A stretch of DNA of 38,548 nucleotides from Nitrospira sp. (lineage in GTDB: Bacteria > Nitrospirota > Nitrospiria > Nitrospirales > Nitrospiraceae), in NCBI GenBank assembly GCA_029240595.1, contig JARDZZ010000006.1:1-38548 (forward strand). Direction: 5' to 3'. Below the pieces are notes generated by a model that saw only the letters and a program-made list of their open reading frames with translations, did not search any database and was not told where the DNA came from. This document shows, one piece after another, positions 27,382 to 34,449 of this stretch. A program made the translations under genes and the position numbers. Within the stretch, counting starts at the first letter, position 1. Each line of letters begins with the position of its first letter.

Positions 27382-27651
27382 ATGAAGGGGCTTCGGTTCG
27401 AACGCATCGGTCAGGGCCGCTATTATGATGTGGTGTTCCATCTCGGCAGCACATACGTGCCCGTGAGCGATGAAACCATTGAAGAGCTCAAAGCGCAGAG
27501 TTTACTTCCTGCCGAGCGGTTTCTCGATCTCCTTATCGACCGTGTCGGCTATTCGTCCTACCTGAAAGATCAAATCCGCAAAGAGTTGAAGAGTTCGGGC
27601 GATCCGGTGACGCAGATCACCGTCCTTCAAGGCGCCATCCGCGAACTGTAG
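27382..27651 (+). CDS. Small conserved-looking protein of unknown function
   Basis: 89 residues from the ATG at 27382, chosen because AGGA is seven bases upstream; in-frame ATG 27376 and upstream codons are less favourable. The protein starts MKGLRFERIGQGRYYDVVFHLGSTYVPVSDETIEELKAQS and continues with amphipathic helices (AERFLDLLIDRVGYSSYLKDQIRKELKSSG). No membrane segment, no cysteines and no catalytic motif are evident. It follows the PII-like gene with its own promoter candidate, so it may be independent of the DAB operon. The function is unknown. Confidence 0.65.
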   Translation: MKGLRFERIGQGRYYDVVFHLGSTYVPVSDETIEELKAQSLLPAERFLDLLIDRVGYSSYLKDQIRKELKSSGDPVTQITVLQGAIREL

Positions 27652-27708
27652 CAGGCGTTGAAAAACGCCGTCGGCTTCGTTCTCGCATCACTCAAAGGCT
27701 CAACGTAC
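27652..27708 (+). repeat. Dispersed intergenic repeat, copy A
   Basis: Begins right after the TAG of the gene above. It shares the core pattern TTGAAAAA, a CTTCGTTCTCGC segment and CTCAAAGGCTCAACGTAC with copies B (35578-35636) and C (38430-38490, inverted). The remaining 27709-27781 shows nothing else that I can identify. Confidence 0.6.
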
Positions 27709-27781
27709 TCTCTAACATGGTCTGGATCGGTCCATTGTGCGCGTATGCGTGAGCATCGTCGTCCGCAGCCCAGCCATCCTC

Positions 27782-28822
27782 TCACGTGTCCCAAGTCCCG
27801 CCTTCTTTGTAGAGATTATTCATAATCTCGTTTTTTTTCTGCGGGTCCTGCTCGTACTTGATCGCCTTCGTGTAGTTCTCAATCGCCAGCTGCACCTTGC
27901 CTCGACTTGCATAGCACTTCGCGACCCCCAGATAGGCCCGCGCATTCTGCGGATCAGCACGAAGGGCCTGATTGAAACACTCCATGGCCTCTTCCCGGTG
28001 ACCCCGATCGAACAGCATCCAGCCGAGGGCCGAATGAGCCGGCGCCAGGTCGCGATTCGACTCGATCGCGGCCCGATATTCTTTCATCGCGAGATCGGGA
28101 CGATTCTTGTTTTCATACAGCCCTCCCAGCGCAAAGTGCACTTCCGCATCCCGCGGGTTCAATCGGAGCGCCTCCTGATATTCCAGGAGCGCCGCCTGCA
28201 TCTTCCCCTGTTCGGCAAGCGCGCAGGCCAGATTCGCATGGGCCACGGCATCGCTCGGGTTAAGCTTGATCGCTTCGCGATATTGCGGAATGGCCATCTC
28301 CAATCGTCCTTGCTCCTGGTAGGCCACACCGAGGTTGGTTCTGGCAGGAACATAGTCCGGGTCGAGTCTCACCGCCTCTCGATATTCTTTGATCGCCATC
28401 TCGAGGTGGTTTGCACGTTCATGAATCTGCGCAAGAAAATAATGCGGATAGGCCGATTGCGGTGCCAGCTTCGCTGCCATTCGGTAGGATTGCATCGATT
28501 GTTCAGATTGCCCCGATTGGGACAGGAACAATCCCATCACCAGATGGGCATTGGGTTGATCGGCATGGCGGGCCACGAGTCCGTCGAGCCAGCTTTTTAC
28601 TTGAGCAATGTCGTCAGGCTCTTGGAGCGAAAGCGCGTGGCTGCTCCAGGCTTCAGCAAATTGCCCTTTGATCAACTGCACCACGTTAAGCGCGAAATGT
28701 GGTCGAGGATCCCGCCGATCCGTTGATGTCGGATGGCGCGCCCAAGCGAGCGCCTCGTGCGCCGCCTGTTCCCAGTCTCCATCCAACAGGGCCCTTTCGC
28801 AGCTGATTTGGTGCTCGGTCAT
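27782..28822 (-). CDS. Tetratricopeptide-repeat protein
   Basis: 346 residues with no signal peptide. From about residue 95 to the end it is a run of about seven canonical 34-residue TPR units, such as PHYFLAQIHERANHLEMAIKEYREAVRLDPDYVPARTNLGVAYQEQGR, ending in ENYTKAIKYEQDPQKKNEIMNNLY. The N-terminal about 90 residues are a less regular helical cap. This kind of protein mediates protein-protein contacts; the partner is unknown. It starts 14 bp after the ThyX-like gene on the same strand without a clear ribosome site, which suggests translational coupling. Confidence 0.85.
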   Translation of the reverse strand: MTEHQISCERALLDGDWEQAAHEALAWARHPTSTDRRDPRPHFALNVVQLIKGQFAEAWSSHALSLQEPDDIAQVKSWLDGLVARHADQPNAHLVMGLFLSQSGQSEQSMQSYRMAAKLAPQSAYPHYFLAQIHERANHLEMAIKEYREAVRLDPDYVPARTNLGVAYQEQGRLEMAIPQYREAIKLNPSDAVAHANLACALAEQGKMQAALLEYQEALRLNPRDAEVHFALGGLYENKNRPDLAMKEYRAAIESNRDLAPAHSALGWMLFDRGHREEAMECFNQALRADPQNARAYLGVAKCYASRGKVQLAIENYTKAIKYEQDPQKKNEIMNNLYKEGGTWDT

Positions 28823-28836
28823 GGAAGGGGAACGCG

Positions 28837-30324
28837 CTATCTGGTCAGCGTATCTTCGATATCCGGCGAAGTCGCCTGCACATGCACGCCGAGCATGGGA
28901 TAGCGCTGGGTGAGTTTCTCTTTCATCAGCCAGGCGATGTTCCGGTACGACCAGTGCCCTTTGACCCCCGAACGAAGCTTAGCGATATATTCCGCTTCCG
29001 CAAAATCCATCTTGAACAGACAGCGGACCTTGAATCCGAAGGGGATGGCATAGAGGGCCGCCTCTCCGTTCACTTTCTTCAGCTGCTCAATATCCGCCCT
29101 CACGGCATCCATGGCCTGCCGATATTCACCGTCAAGACGTGCCTCGATCAGGGGCGCGGGGACATCATACCCATGCGCGGTGGTGAAATTCTGTTGGATC
29201 TGTTGGCAGCGCCGGTGCCGGTGCATATCCCGCCAGCCGCCGATATCCATGAGGACATCGAACGTAAATGCATACCCGCTACGGAACTCCTTCGGCAGTT
29301 CATCGTACGACCCGCGACGGCTCAGTGCGACGGCGATCGTGTCCTGTTTTTGCTTGTCCGTCCAATCACGTACCACACCGAGGATCCTGCGGTAGGGCGC
29401 GTGGCTCACACGATACAGGAGCGTCGCGACCGTTTCATCAATGGGATCGTGCGGATCGATAAGCTCGACGGCGTCGCAGGTTCCCCAGGTATCCGCATGG
29501 TCGAGTCCCGTGCCGAGGAGTGCTTCCTTCGCATAGCGGGCCAGATCCGTGTAGACGGTGGCCTGATAGTCGTTCGCCCGGGCATAACGAGAGAGCGTTG
29601 GAGCCATTGGTTCATTCAGGCCGGCGGTTTGGCCGCACAGCTCGCCCCAGACGTTCATCGGAGGACGTTGACACGCATCCTTCAGGTCTTCGCCGATCAT
29701 CCGGAGTTCCGGGAGCTGGGAGGACAGAAGTCTCGTGATCTGCTTTTCGAGCGTTCGAATACTTACCACCTGACCGACATTTGTTTTGCACGCGAGCGGC
29801 AAGAGGTAGCGTGTGACGTCGAATGCGCGAGCGGCAATCGTCCGCTGATACGTATCCGGCTTCATCGAGGGCGGCCGCGGTTCTCGCTCGGACAGATACG
29901 TCACAAGGGGTTCGTGAAGGAGGCGATAGATTTCCCCGAGGCTGCGAAGGATGCCGTGATAGGTCCCTTCGGTCTCGCTTCCATGAATGGCGTCGGGCAC
30001 GTACCAGCCACCCGAGGCAAAGTTCTGATAGCGGCTCGATTTGGCCTGCCCGTCCCACACCGGTTCATCTTCCAACCGGATGGCGGCAAGCTCGGTGATC
30101 TCTTCAAAACAGATAATGACGTGGCCGAGATCGGCGATCGAGGCATGCCCATAGTCGAAGTAAAACTGCTCCCAGAACTTTTCCGAGGAATGCCCGTGTA
30201 CCCATTTGATGCTCTGTTCTATAGAGTCAGGAGAACGACTGTAGCGCGCCAGCGCATACGCGGACTTCTCGGGCGGCATGGGCGCCACGGCGATGATCCT
30301 GCGGGTTGGCCGATCACTGCTCAT
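28837..30324 (-). CDS. Double-length ThyX-like (FAD-dependent thymidylate synthase) protein
   Basis: 495 residues, about twice a usual ThyX, with two ThyX-like halves. The ATG at 30324 has AGGAG seven bases upstream. The first half has EKFWEQFYFDYGHASIADLGHV and then GQAKSSRYQNF, matching the SxRY end of the ThyX motif (RHRxxSxNExSxRY) but with no RHR. The second half has LLYRVSHAPYRRIL and then DMHRHRRCQQIQQNF, which keeps RHR but not the rest. ThyX methylates dUMP using CH2-folate and FADH2. A complete motif is missing in either half, so activity must be judged from the combined site; the protein may also be a specialised homologue. No thyA is in the window. Confidence 0.75.
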   Translation of the reverse strand: MSSDRPTRRIIAVAPMPPEKSAYALARYSRSPDSIEQSIKWVHGHSSEKFWEQFYFDYGHASIADLGHVIICFEEITELAAIRLEDEPVWDGQAKSSRYQNFASGGWYVPDAIHGSETEGTYHGILRSLGEIYRLLHEPLVTYLSEREPRPPSMKPDTYQRTIAARAFDVTRYLLPLACKTNVGQVVSIRTLEKQITRLLSSQLPELRMIGEDLKDACQRPPMNVWGELCGQTAGLNEPMAPTLSRYARANDYQATVYTDLARYAKEALLGTGLDHADTWGTCDAVELIDPHDPIDETVATLLYRVSHAPYRRILGVVRDWTDKQKQDTIAVALSRRGSYDELPKEFRSGYAFTFDVLMDIGGWRDMHRHRRCQQIQQNFTTAHGYDVPAPLIEARLDGEYRQAMDAVRADIEQLKKVNGEAALYAIPFGFKVRCLFKMDFAEAEYIAKLRSGVKGHWSYRNIAWLMKEKLTQRYPMLGVHVQATSPDIEDTLTR

Positions 30325-30362
30325 ACACAGACTCCTGTTGTACGGAAGTCGGGAGGTTGCGA

Positions 30363-30391
30363 ACTATAGCGCCGCCGGAAGCTCGGCGCAA
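30363..30391 (-). promoter_or_regulatory. Promoter candidate for the ThyX-like gene
   Basis: On the minus strand TTGCGC (30391-30386) and TATAGT (30368-30363) are 17 bp apart, about 40 bp before the ATG at 30324. Confidence 0.4.
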
Positions 30392-30406
30392 GAAGCCTTC
30401 GTCGCG

Positions 30407-30436
30407 TTGACTTGCCCGCAAACTCGTCGCTATAGT
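30407..30436 (+). promoter_or_regulatory. Promoter candidate for hisS
   Basis: TTGACT (30407-30412) and TATAGT (30431-30436) are separated by 18 bp and lie about 44 bp ahead of the hisS GTG start. The promoter is divergent from that of the ThyX-like gene in the 155-bp gap. Confidence 0.55.
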
Positions 30437-30479
30437 CGCGCGCACCTTCAGGACGCGATCAATACAGCTGGATGCACCG

Positions 30480-31736
30480 GTGATCAAAGGCATCAAGGGC
30501 GTTAAAGATATTCTCCCTGAAGAGACGCCGCGCTGGCGGTTTATCGAGGAAACCGCCCGTCAGTGGGCGGATCGGTACGGCTTTCACGAAATCCGCATCC
30601 CGATTTTTGAAGTCACGACGCTGTTTGCCCGCAGCATCGGCGCCACCACCGACATCGTGGAAAAGGAAATGTACACGTTTCCCGATCGTGACGGAACGTC
30701 TCTCACGCTCAGACCGGAAGGCACCGCAGGAACCGTCCGTGCCTTCATCGAACATCACCGAGGGGCTGATCCGCTCCCGCAAAAGTATTTTTACATCGGC
30801 CCCATGTTTCGCCATGAACGGCCGCAAGCTGGACGACTCCGTCAATTTCATCAGTTTGGTGTCGAATACCTGGGGACCCAGGATCCTAAGGCGGACGTGG
30901 ACGTCATTGCCCTGTTATGGCGCTTTCTCTCTGATCTGCGTTTGCCTGATCTCACTCTTGAGATCAACAGCCTAGGAACCAGTACCGATCGAGCGGCTTA
31001 TCTTCCGGTCCTCGTCGCGTTTTTGCAAACCCGAGTGGGTCAATTGTGCGAGAATTGCCGTCGACGAATCGACACGAACCCGCTTCGGGTGCTGGACTGT
31101 AAGGTGCCTGCCTGCCGGGCAGCCACCGAGGATGCCCCTCACCTGACTTCATATTTGTCTCCCGAGGCAAAGGACCATTTCGATCAGGTCCTCTCGACAC
31201 TTTCCGCACTCGGCATCTCGTTCCGTCTGAATCCACGGCTCGTGCGTGGACTCGATTACTATTGCTTGACAGCCTTCGAGATTACGTCATCCCACCTGGG
31301 GGCGCAGAATGCCGTGGGAGCCGGAGGCCGGTATGATGGATTGGTGGAACTCTTAGGCGGGCAGCCTACGCCAGCTGTGGGATTCGCGGCCGGCCTCGAA
31401 CGCATCGCAATGATGCTTCCTTCCGAACGTGTTCCGACCCTTCGTCCCTCGGTCTATGTGGCTTCGTTCGGGGCCGAAGGCAGTCCAGCTGGCGTCCGCT
31501 TACTGGATGCCCTCCGGCAAGTTGGTCTCTCAGCGTTGTCGGACTACCGGGCCACCACATTGAAAGCCCATCTCCGTCAGGCAGACCGTGCAGGCTGCCG
31601 GTTTGCCGTCCTGTTAGGTGATGATGAAGCCAGAGCTGGATCCGCTGTCGTACGTGATATGGAATCCAAGGTGCAGGAGACCATTCCATTGACCGATCTT
31701 CCTCGCTATTTCGTGGCCCTCAGCAAGAATTTTTGA
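30480..31736 (+). CDS. hisS: Histidyl-tRNA synthetase
   Basis: 418 residues, typical for bacterial HisRS. The start is a GTG at 30480 with only a weak ribosome site. Class II motifs are clear: the N-terminal IKGIKGVKDILPEETPRWRFIEE, motif 2 around YFYIGPMFRHERPQAGRLRQFHQFGVE, the histidine-specific RGLDYYCLTAFEI and GAGGRYDGLVELLGG segments, and a C-terminal anticodon-binding domain (about residues 325-418). The enzyme charges tRNA-His in the cytoplasm. It is the first plus-strand gene of the block leading to the origin. Confidence 0.96.
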   Translation: MIKGIKGVKDILPEETPRWRFIEETARQWADRYGFHEIRIPIFEVTTLFARSIGATTDIVEKEMYTFPDRDGTSLTLRPEGTAGTVRAFIEHHRGADPLPQKYFYIGPMFRHERPQAGRLRQFHQFGVEYLGTQDPKADVDVIALLWRFLSDLRLPDLTLEINSLGTSTDRAAYLPVLVAFLQTRVGQLCENCRRRIDTNPLRVLDCKVPACRAATEDAPHLTSYLSPEAKDHFDQVLSTLSALGISFRLNPRLVRGLDYYCLTAFEITSSHLGAQNAVGAGGRYDGLVELLGGQPTPAVGFAAGLERIAMMLPSERVPTLRPSVYVASFGAEGSPAGVRLLDALRQVGLSALSDYRATTLKAHLRQADRAGCRFAVLLGDDEARAGSAVVRDMESKVQETIPLTDLPRYFVALSKNF

Positions 31737-31805
31737 CCCCGTTTTTCCAATTGACTTCCTTTCGAAAACCCCGTAGGCTCGGGCACGATTAACTTATGTA
31801 ACCAA

Positions 31806-31834
31806 TTGATTCTTAAAAGATCTTCGTGTTAAAT
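31806..31834 (+). promoter_or_regulatory. Promoter candidate for the DsrE-like gene
   Basis: TTGATT (31806-31811) and TTAAAT (31829-31834) are separated by 17 bp in an AT-rich stretch that stands out from the surrounding GC-rich sequence, 15 bp before the ATG at 31849. Confidence 0.45.
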
Positions 31835-31848
31835 TCACAGACATTTCC

Positions 31849-32169
31849 ATGGCACAACAGAAACTCGGTCTCCTGTTATCCACAGCCCCCTCTCATCCGA
31901 GCGTCGAGACCGTGGTGCAACTGGCGGAAGCTGCACTCCGGCAAGGCGTTGAGGTCTATTTGTATCTCATTGATGAGGGCGTAAGAAGCTACATGGATAC
32001 CCGTTTCAGAGGCCTCCTAGACGCTGGTGTCAAAATGTCCGTCTGTGCCTATGGGTGCCAACAACATGGCGTCTCAACCGACCAGGTAGACCCGCGTGTC
32101 TCGCTATCTGGCCTTGTCGTGCTCTCAGGAATAATCGACGGATGTGATCGGTTTCTCGCATTCACCTAG
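31849..32169 (+). CDS. DsrE/TusD-like sulfur-relay protein
   Basis: 106 residues in the DsrE fold: LGLLLSTAPSHPSVETVVQLAEAALRQGVEVYLYLIDEGV is the first strand-helix-strand, and SVCAYGCQQHGV carries Cys66, at the position of the persulfide-carrying cysteine of TusD/DsrE, plus Cys70. The C-terminal GLVVLSGIIDGCDRFLAF is the usual last strand and helix. Together with the next two genes it forms a DsrE-DsrF-DsrH-like (TusD-TusC-TusB-like) set, which passes sulfur between proteins, for example for tRNA thiolation. No DsrC, TusE or MnmA gene is visible here. A perfect DnaA box lies within the gene at 31876-31884. Confidence 0.8.
   Translation: MAQQKLGLLLSTAPSHPSVETVVQLAEAALRQGVEVYLYLIDEGVRSYMDTRFRGLLDAGVKMSVCAYGCQQHGVSTDQVDPRVSLSGLVVLSGIIDGCDRFLAFT
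31876..31884 (+). promoter_or_regulatory. DnaA box inside the DsrE-like gene
   Basis: TTATCCACA matches the strict DnaA-box consensus. It lies about 1.2 kb before dnaA inside coding sequence. It may be chance, or an outlying titration site. Confidence 0.35.
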
Positions 32170-32182
32170 CAGAACGAGCGAC

Positions 32183-32527
32183 ATGTCCAAACGAGTTGCC
32201 GTCGTCATCGCTGAAGACCCTACCGAAACCCATCGACCCGTCGAGGCCCTGCGCATTGCGCTTGGCCTTTGTGCCGGGGACCATGAGACGACCATCATTC
32301 TTCTTGGAAAAGCTCCTCTCCTGTTGACCGATGATACAGATGACGTCATCGACGTCGATATTCTTGAAAAGTATCGTCCCTCATTCCAGCAACTCCATGT
32401 ACCGTTCGTCGTGGCATCAGGCTTACCAACGCAGAAGTTTCTCGACGGATTTTCCATAACGAGTAAACCGACGGACGAGATTCGCACGCTGGTGCAATCA
32501 CTCGACCGCACCCTGGTCTTTTCATGA
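32183..32527 (+). CDS. DsrF/TusC-like sulfur-relay protein
   Basis: 114 residues from the ATG at 32183 (MSKRVAVVIAEDPTETHRPVEALRIALGLCAGDHETTIILLGKAPLLLTDDTDDV). This is the DsrE-like strand-helix-strand pattern with a Gly-rich turn, and the protein ends IRTLVQSLDRTLVFS. It starts 14 bp after the DsrE-like stop and overlaps the DsrH-like gene by four bases (ATGA). Position and fold suggest the TusC/DsrF subunit; the family is variable, so the assignment rests on gene order and general pattern. Confidence 0.7.
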   Translation: MSKRVAVVIAEDPTETHRPVEALRIALGLCAGDHETTIILLGKAPLLLTDDTDDVIDVDILEKYRPSFQQLHVPFVVASGLPTQKFLDGFSITSKPTDEIRTLVQSLDRTLVFS

Positions 32528-32754
32528 AGAAGACGCTGTATCTACTCAGAAAACCTCTGGATCGTGTGGATCCTGCATTGTTTATCGCGTCACACTCCGT
32601 AGGAGATGTGGTGCTCCTTGATCGTGCCCTGGTTCCATTTCCTCATTCCGGCGGAACAGTCTTCTCATTGGGCACTGAGGATGCGGATCGCATCATCTCC
32701 TATGATGTCCTGGTGAAAAAAATTTTCGCGAGTGATGCAGCCATCGTCATTTAG
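32524..32754 (+). CDS. DsrH/TusB-like sulfur-relay protein
   Basis: 76 residues. MKKTLYLLRKPLDRVDPALFIASHSVGDVVLLDRALVPFP fits the short DsrH/TusB pattern and the protein is of the expected small size. It has no cysteine, whereas DsrH of sulfur oxidisers has a conserved one, so it probably serves as a structural subunit. The ATG overlaps the stop of the DsrF-like gene by four bases. The gene stands directly next to the origin region. Confidence 0.65.
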   Translation: MKKTLYLLRKPLDRVDPALFIASHSVGDVVLLDRALVPFPHSGGTVFSLGTEDADRIISYDVLVKKIFASDAAIVI

Positions 32755-32933
32755 GAACGGGCTCTTCTCCTAAGATAGTGTGGCAAAGAAAGAGATAGTC
32801 GCCGTCGTAGGATTCGGAGTAGGACCGGTGGATGGTGGGGATTGGTGCTAAAGGGTTGATTAGGGAGGAACTCTTCTAGAGGGCGTCTTGGGGACGGAGT
32901 TGGGGATTGACTCGGAGTAAGAGGGCGGTGCAC

Positions 32934-32942
32934 TGTGCATAA
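32934..32942 (-). promoter_or_regulatory. DnaA box
   Basis: Plus-strand TGTGCATAA is the complement of TTATGCACA, an exact match to TTATNCACA. Confidence 0.6.
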
Positions 32943-33035
32943 CTTCTTGAGATCCGTCGATGAAGAGACACATTACAAACCACCACTGGCTGATGGCATC
33001 GCTGAACTTCGGAGAAGCGAGAGCATCAAGCATAC

Positions 33036-33044
33036 TTATCCACA
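33036..33044 (+). promoter_or_regulatory. DnaA box
   Basis: TTATCCACA, the strict DnaA-box consensus, two bases from a second box in opposite orientation. Confidence 0.75.
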
Positions 33045-33046
33045 GG

Positions 33047-33055
33047 TGTGAATAA
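33047..33055 (-). promoter_or_regulatory. DnaA box
   Basis: Plus-strand TGTGAATAA is the complement of TTATTCACA, an exact match to TTATNCACA, 8 bp before the first possible dnaA ATG (33064). It may also serve autoregulation of dnaA. Confidence 0.7.
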
Positions 33056-33063
33056 GCCTGTGT

Positions 33064-34428
33064 ATGGGTGAGAGCGCAGGAATCATGACAGTTTCTACAG
33101 TCTGGCAGGAAGCCTTGGCCTATATTCAGGGACGGGTTCCAAAACAGGTCTACGACACCTGGTTTATGCCCGTCCGCTTAGAGCGAATCGAAGATCGAAG
33201 TGCGCAAATAGGTGTTCCGAATAAGTTTTTTGGCGATTGGCTCAGCCAGCATTACGGACCACTCCTCGAGGAGGCCGTGTCGACTGCTCGGGGCGGAGGA
33301 GAGACGGCCGTGTCCTTTGTCGTCTTTAGCCGACCCCCAATCAGCCAGAGCGACGTTGCAGCAGTTGCGCAAGCAGTCCGGACGGCTACGACCCCTAGAT
33401 CCAAGCGAGGGATACAGCTTAACCCGAAGTATTCATTTAAGAATTTCGTCGTGGGTGCCGGCAATCAATTCGCTCACGCCGCCTGTATGGCAGTCGCAGA
33501 ACAGCCAGCGAAAGCCTACAACCCCCTCTTTATCTATGGCGGAGTCGGACTTGGGAAGACCCATCTGTTGAACGCGATCGCCAACCATGTTGCCGAGCGC
33601 ACCGATCTGCGCATTGCCTATCTGACGACCGAGCAGTTCACGAATGAGGTCATCAACTCCATCCGCTACGACAAGATGATGGACCTGCGGAAGCGATACC
33701 GGCATATCGACATGTTGATGATCGACGACATTCAATTTTTGGCGGGGAAGGAGCGCACGCAGGAAGAGTTTTTCCATACGTTCAATGCCTTGTACGAGGC
33801 GCACAAGCAGATCGTCCTTTCAAGCGACCGGTTTCCGAAGGACATGCCTGACATCGAAGAACGCTTACGGTCGCGGTTTGAGTGGGGACTCATCGCCGAC
33901 CTGCAGCCACCCGATGTGGAAACCAGAATCGCGATTCTCAGAAAGAAGTCCGAGGATGAAGGAGTGACCCTGCCGGAAGATGTGATCCAGTTCCTCTCCA
34001 CGACCATGAAGAGCAACATTCGAGAACTGGAAGGCTCGCTGGTGCGCCTCGGCGCATATGCCTCATTGACCGGGCAGTCCATTACCCTCGACATGGCGAG
34101 GAACGTGCTGCGAGATTTGATCGGCGACAAGAAGAAAATTGTGGCCATGGAGGACATACAGGAAGCGGTCGCCGCCTGCTTCCACATTAAGATCGCCGAT
34201 CTCAAGTCACGGCGCAGGAGCAAAACGCTGGTCCATCCGAGGCAGATTGCCATGTATCTGTGTCGCGAATTGACGGACGCGTCTTTTCCGGAAATCGGGC
34301 GGTTGTTCGGCGGGAAAGACCATACGACGATCATGCATGCGTGCCGGCAAATCATGAAAGCAAAAGAGAACGACAGCGGGTTGAATCAAACGTTGGACGG
34401 ACTCAAGGAGAAGATCCTCAGAGGGTGA
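33064..34428 (+). CDS. dnaA: Chromosomal replication initiator DnaA
   Basis: 454 residues from the ATG at 33064, or 446 from the ATG at 33088 (MTVSTVWQEAL), which places the conserved Trp near position 7 as in other DnaA proteins and may be the true start. Neither ATG has a strong ribosome site. Domain III has Walker A GGVGLGKTHLLNAI and Walker B MLMIDDIQFLAGKERTQEEFF; domain IV ends with the DNA-binding signature GKDHTTIMHACRQI. DnaA binds DnaA boxes and melts the origin; the inverted boxes lie just upstream. It is followed by dnaN after 21 bp. Confidence 0.97.
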   Translation: MGESAGIMTVSTVWQEALAYIQGRVPKQVYDTWFMPVRLERIEDRSAQIGVPNKFFGDWLSQHYGPLLEEAVSTARGGGETAVSFVVFSRPPISQSDVAAVAQAVRTATTPRSKRGIQLNPKYSFKNFVVGAGNQFAHAACMAVAEQPAKAYNPLFIYGGVGLGKTHLLNAIANHVAERTDLRIAYLTTEQFTNEVINSIRYDKMMDLRKRYRHIDMLMIDDIQFLAGKERTQEEFFHTFNALYEAHKQIVLSSDRFPKDMPDIEERLRSRFEWGLIADLQPPDVETRIAILRKKSEDEGVTLPEDVIQFLSTTMKSNIRELEGSLVRLGAYASLTGQSITLDMARNVLRDLIGDKKKIVAMEDIQEAVAACFHIKIADLKSRRRSKTLVHPRQIAMYLCRELTDASFPEIGRLFGGKDHTTIMHACRQIMKAKENDSGLNQTLDGLKEKILRG

Positions 34429-34449
34429 CCGGGTGAGAGAGGGGCGATT

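Larger units (their letters stand above)
32755..33063. other. Replication origin region (oriC candidate)
   Basis: A 309-bp gap without genes between the DsrH-like gene and dnaA. It holds three exact matches to the DnaA-box consensus TTATNCACA: 32934-32942 (minus), 33036-33044 (plus) and 33047-33055 (minus). The last two form an inverted pair two bases apart. The left part (about 32811-32930) is very G-rich and C-poor on the plus strand (by hand about 54 G against 13 C). Location between hisS/dsr genes and dnaA-dnaN-gyrB fits a chromosomal origin. I saw no obvious AT-rich unwinding stretch. Confidence 0.65.

Noticed and set aside
28882-30369. 495-residue plus-strand frame over the ThyX-like gene
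   Set aside because: It is the reverse complement of a gene with clear ThyX-like segments and a ribosome site; no domain in this frame.
32751-32933. Short Pro/Arg/Ser-rich frame in the origin flank
   Set aside because: Low-complexity translation of the G-rich strand; the G-rich tract explains it.
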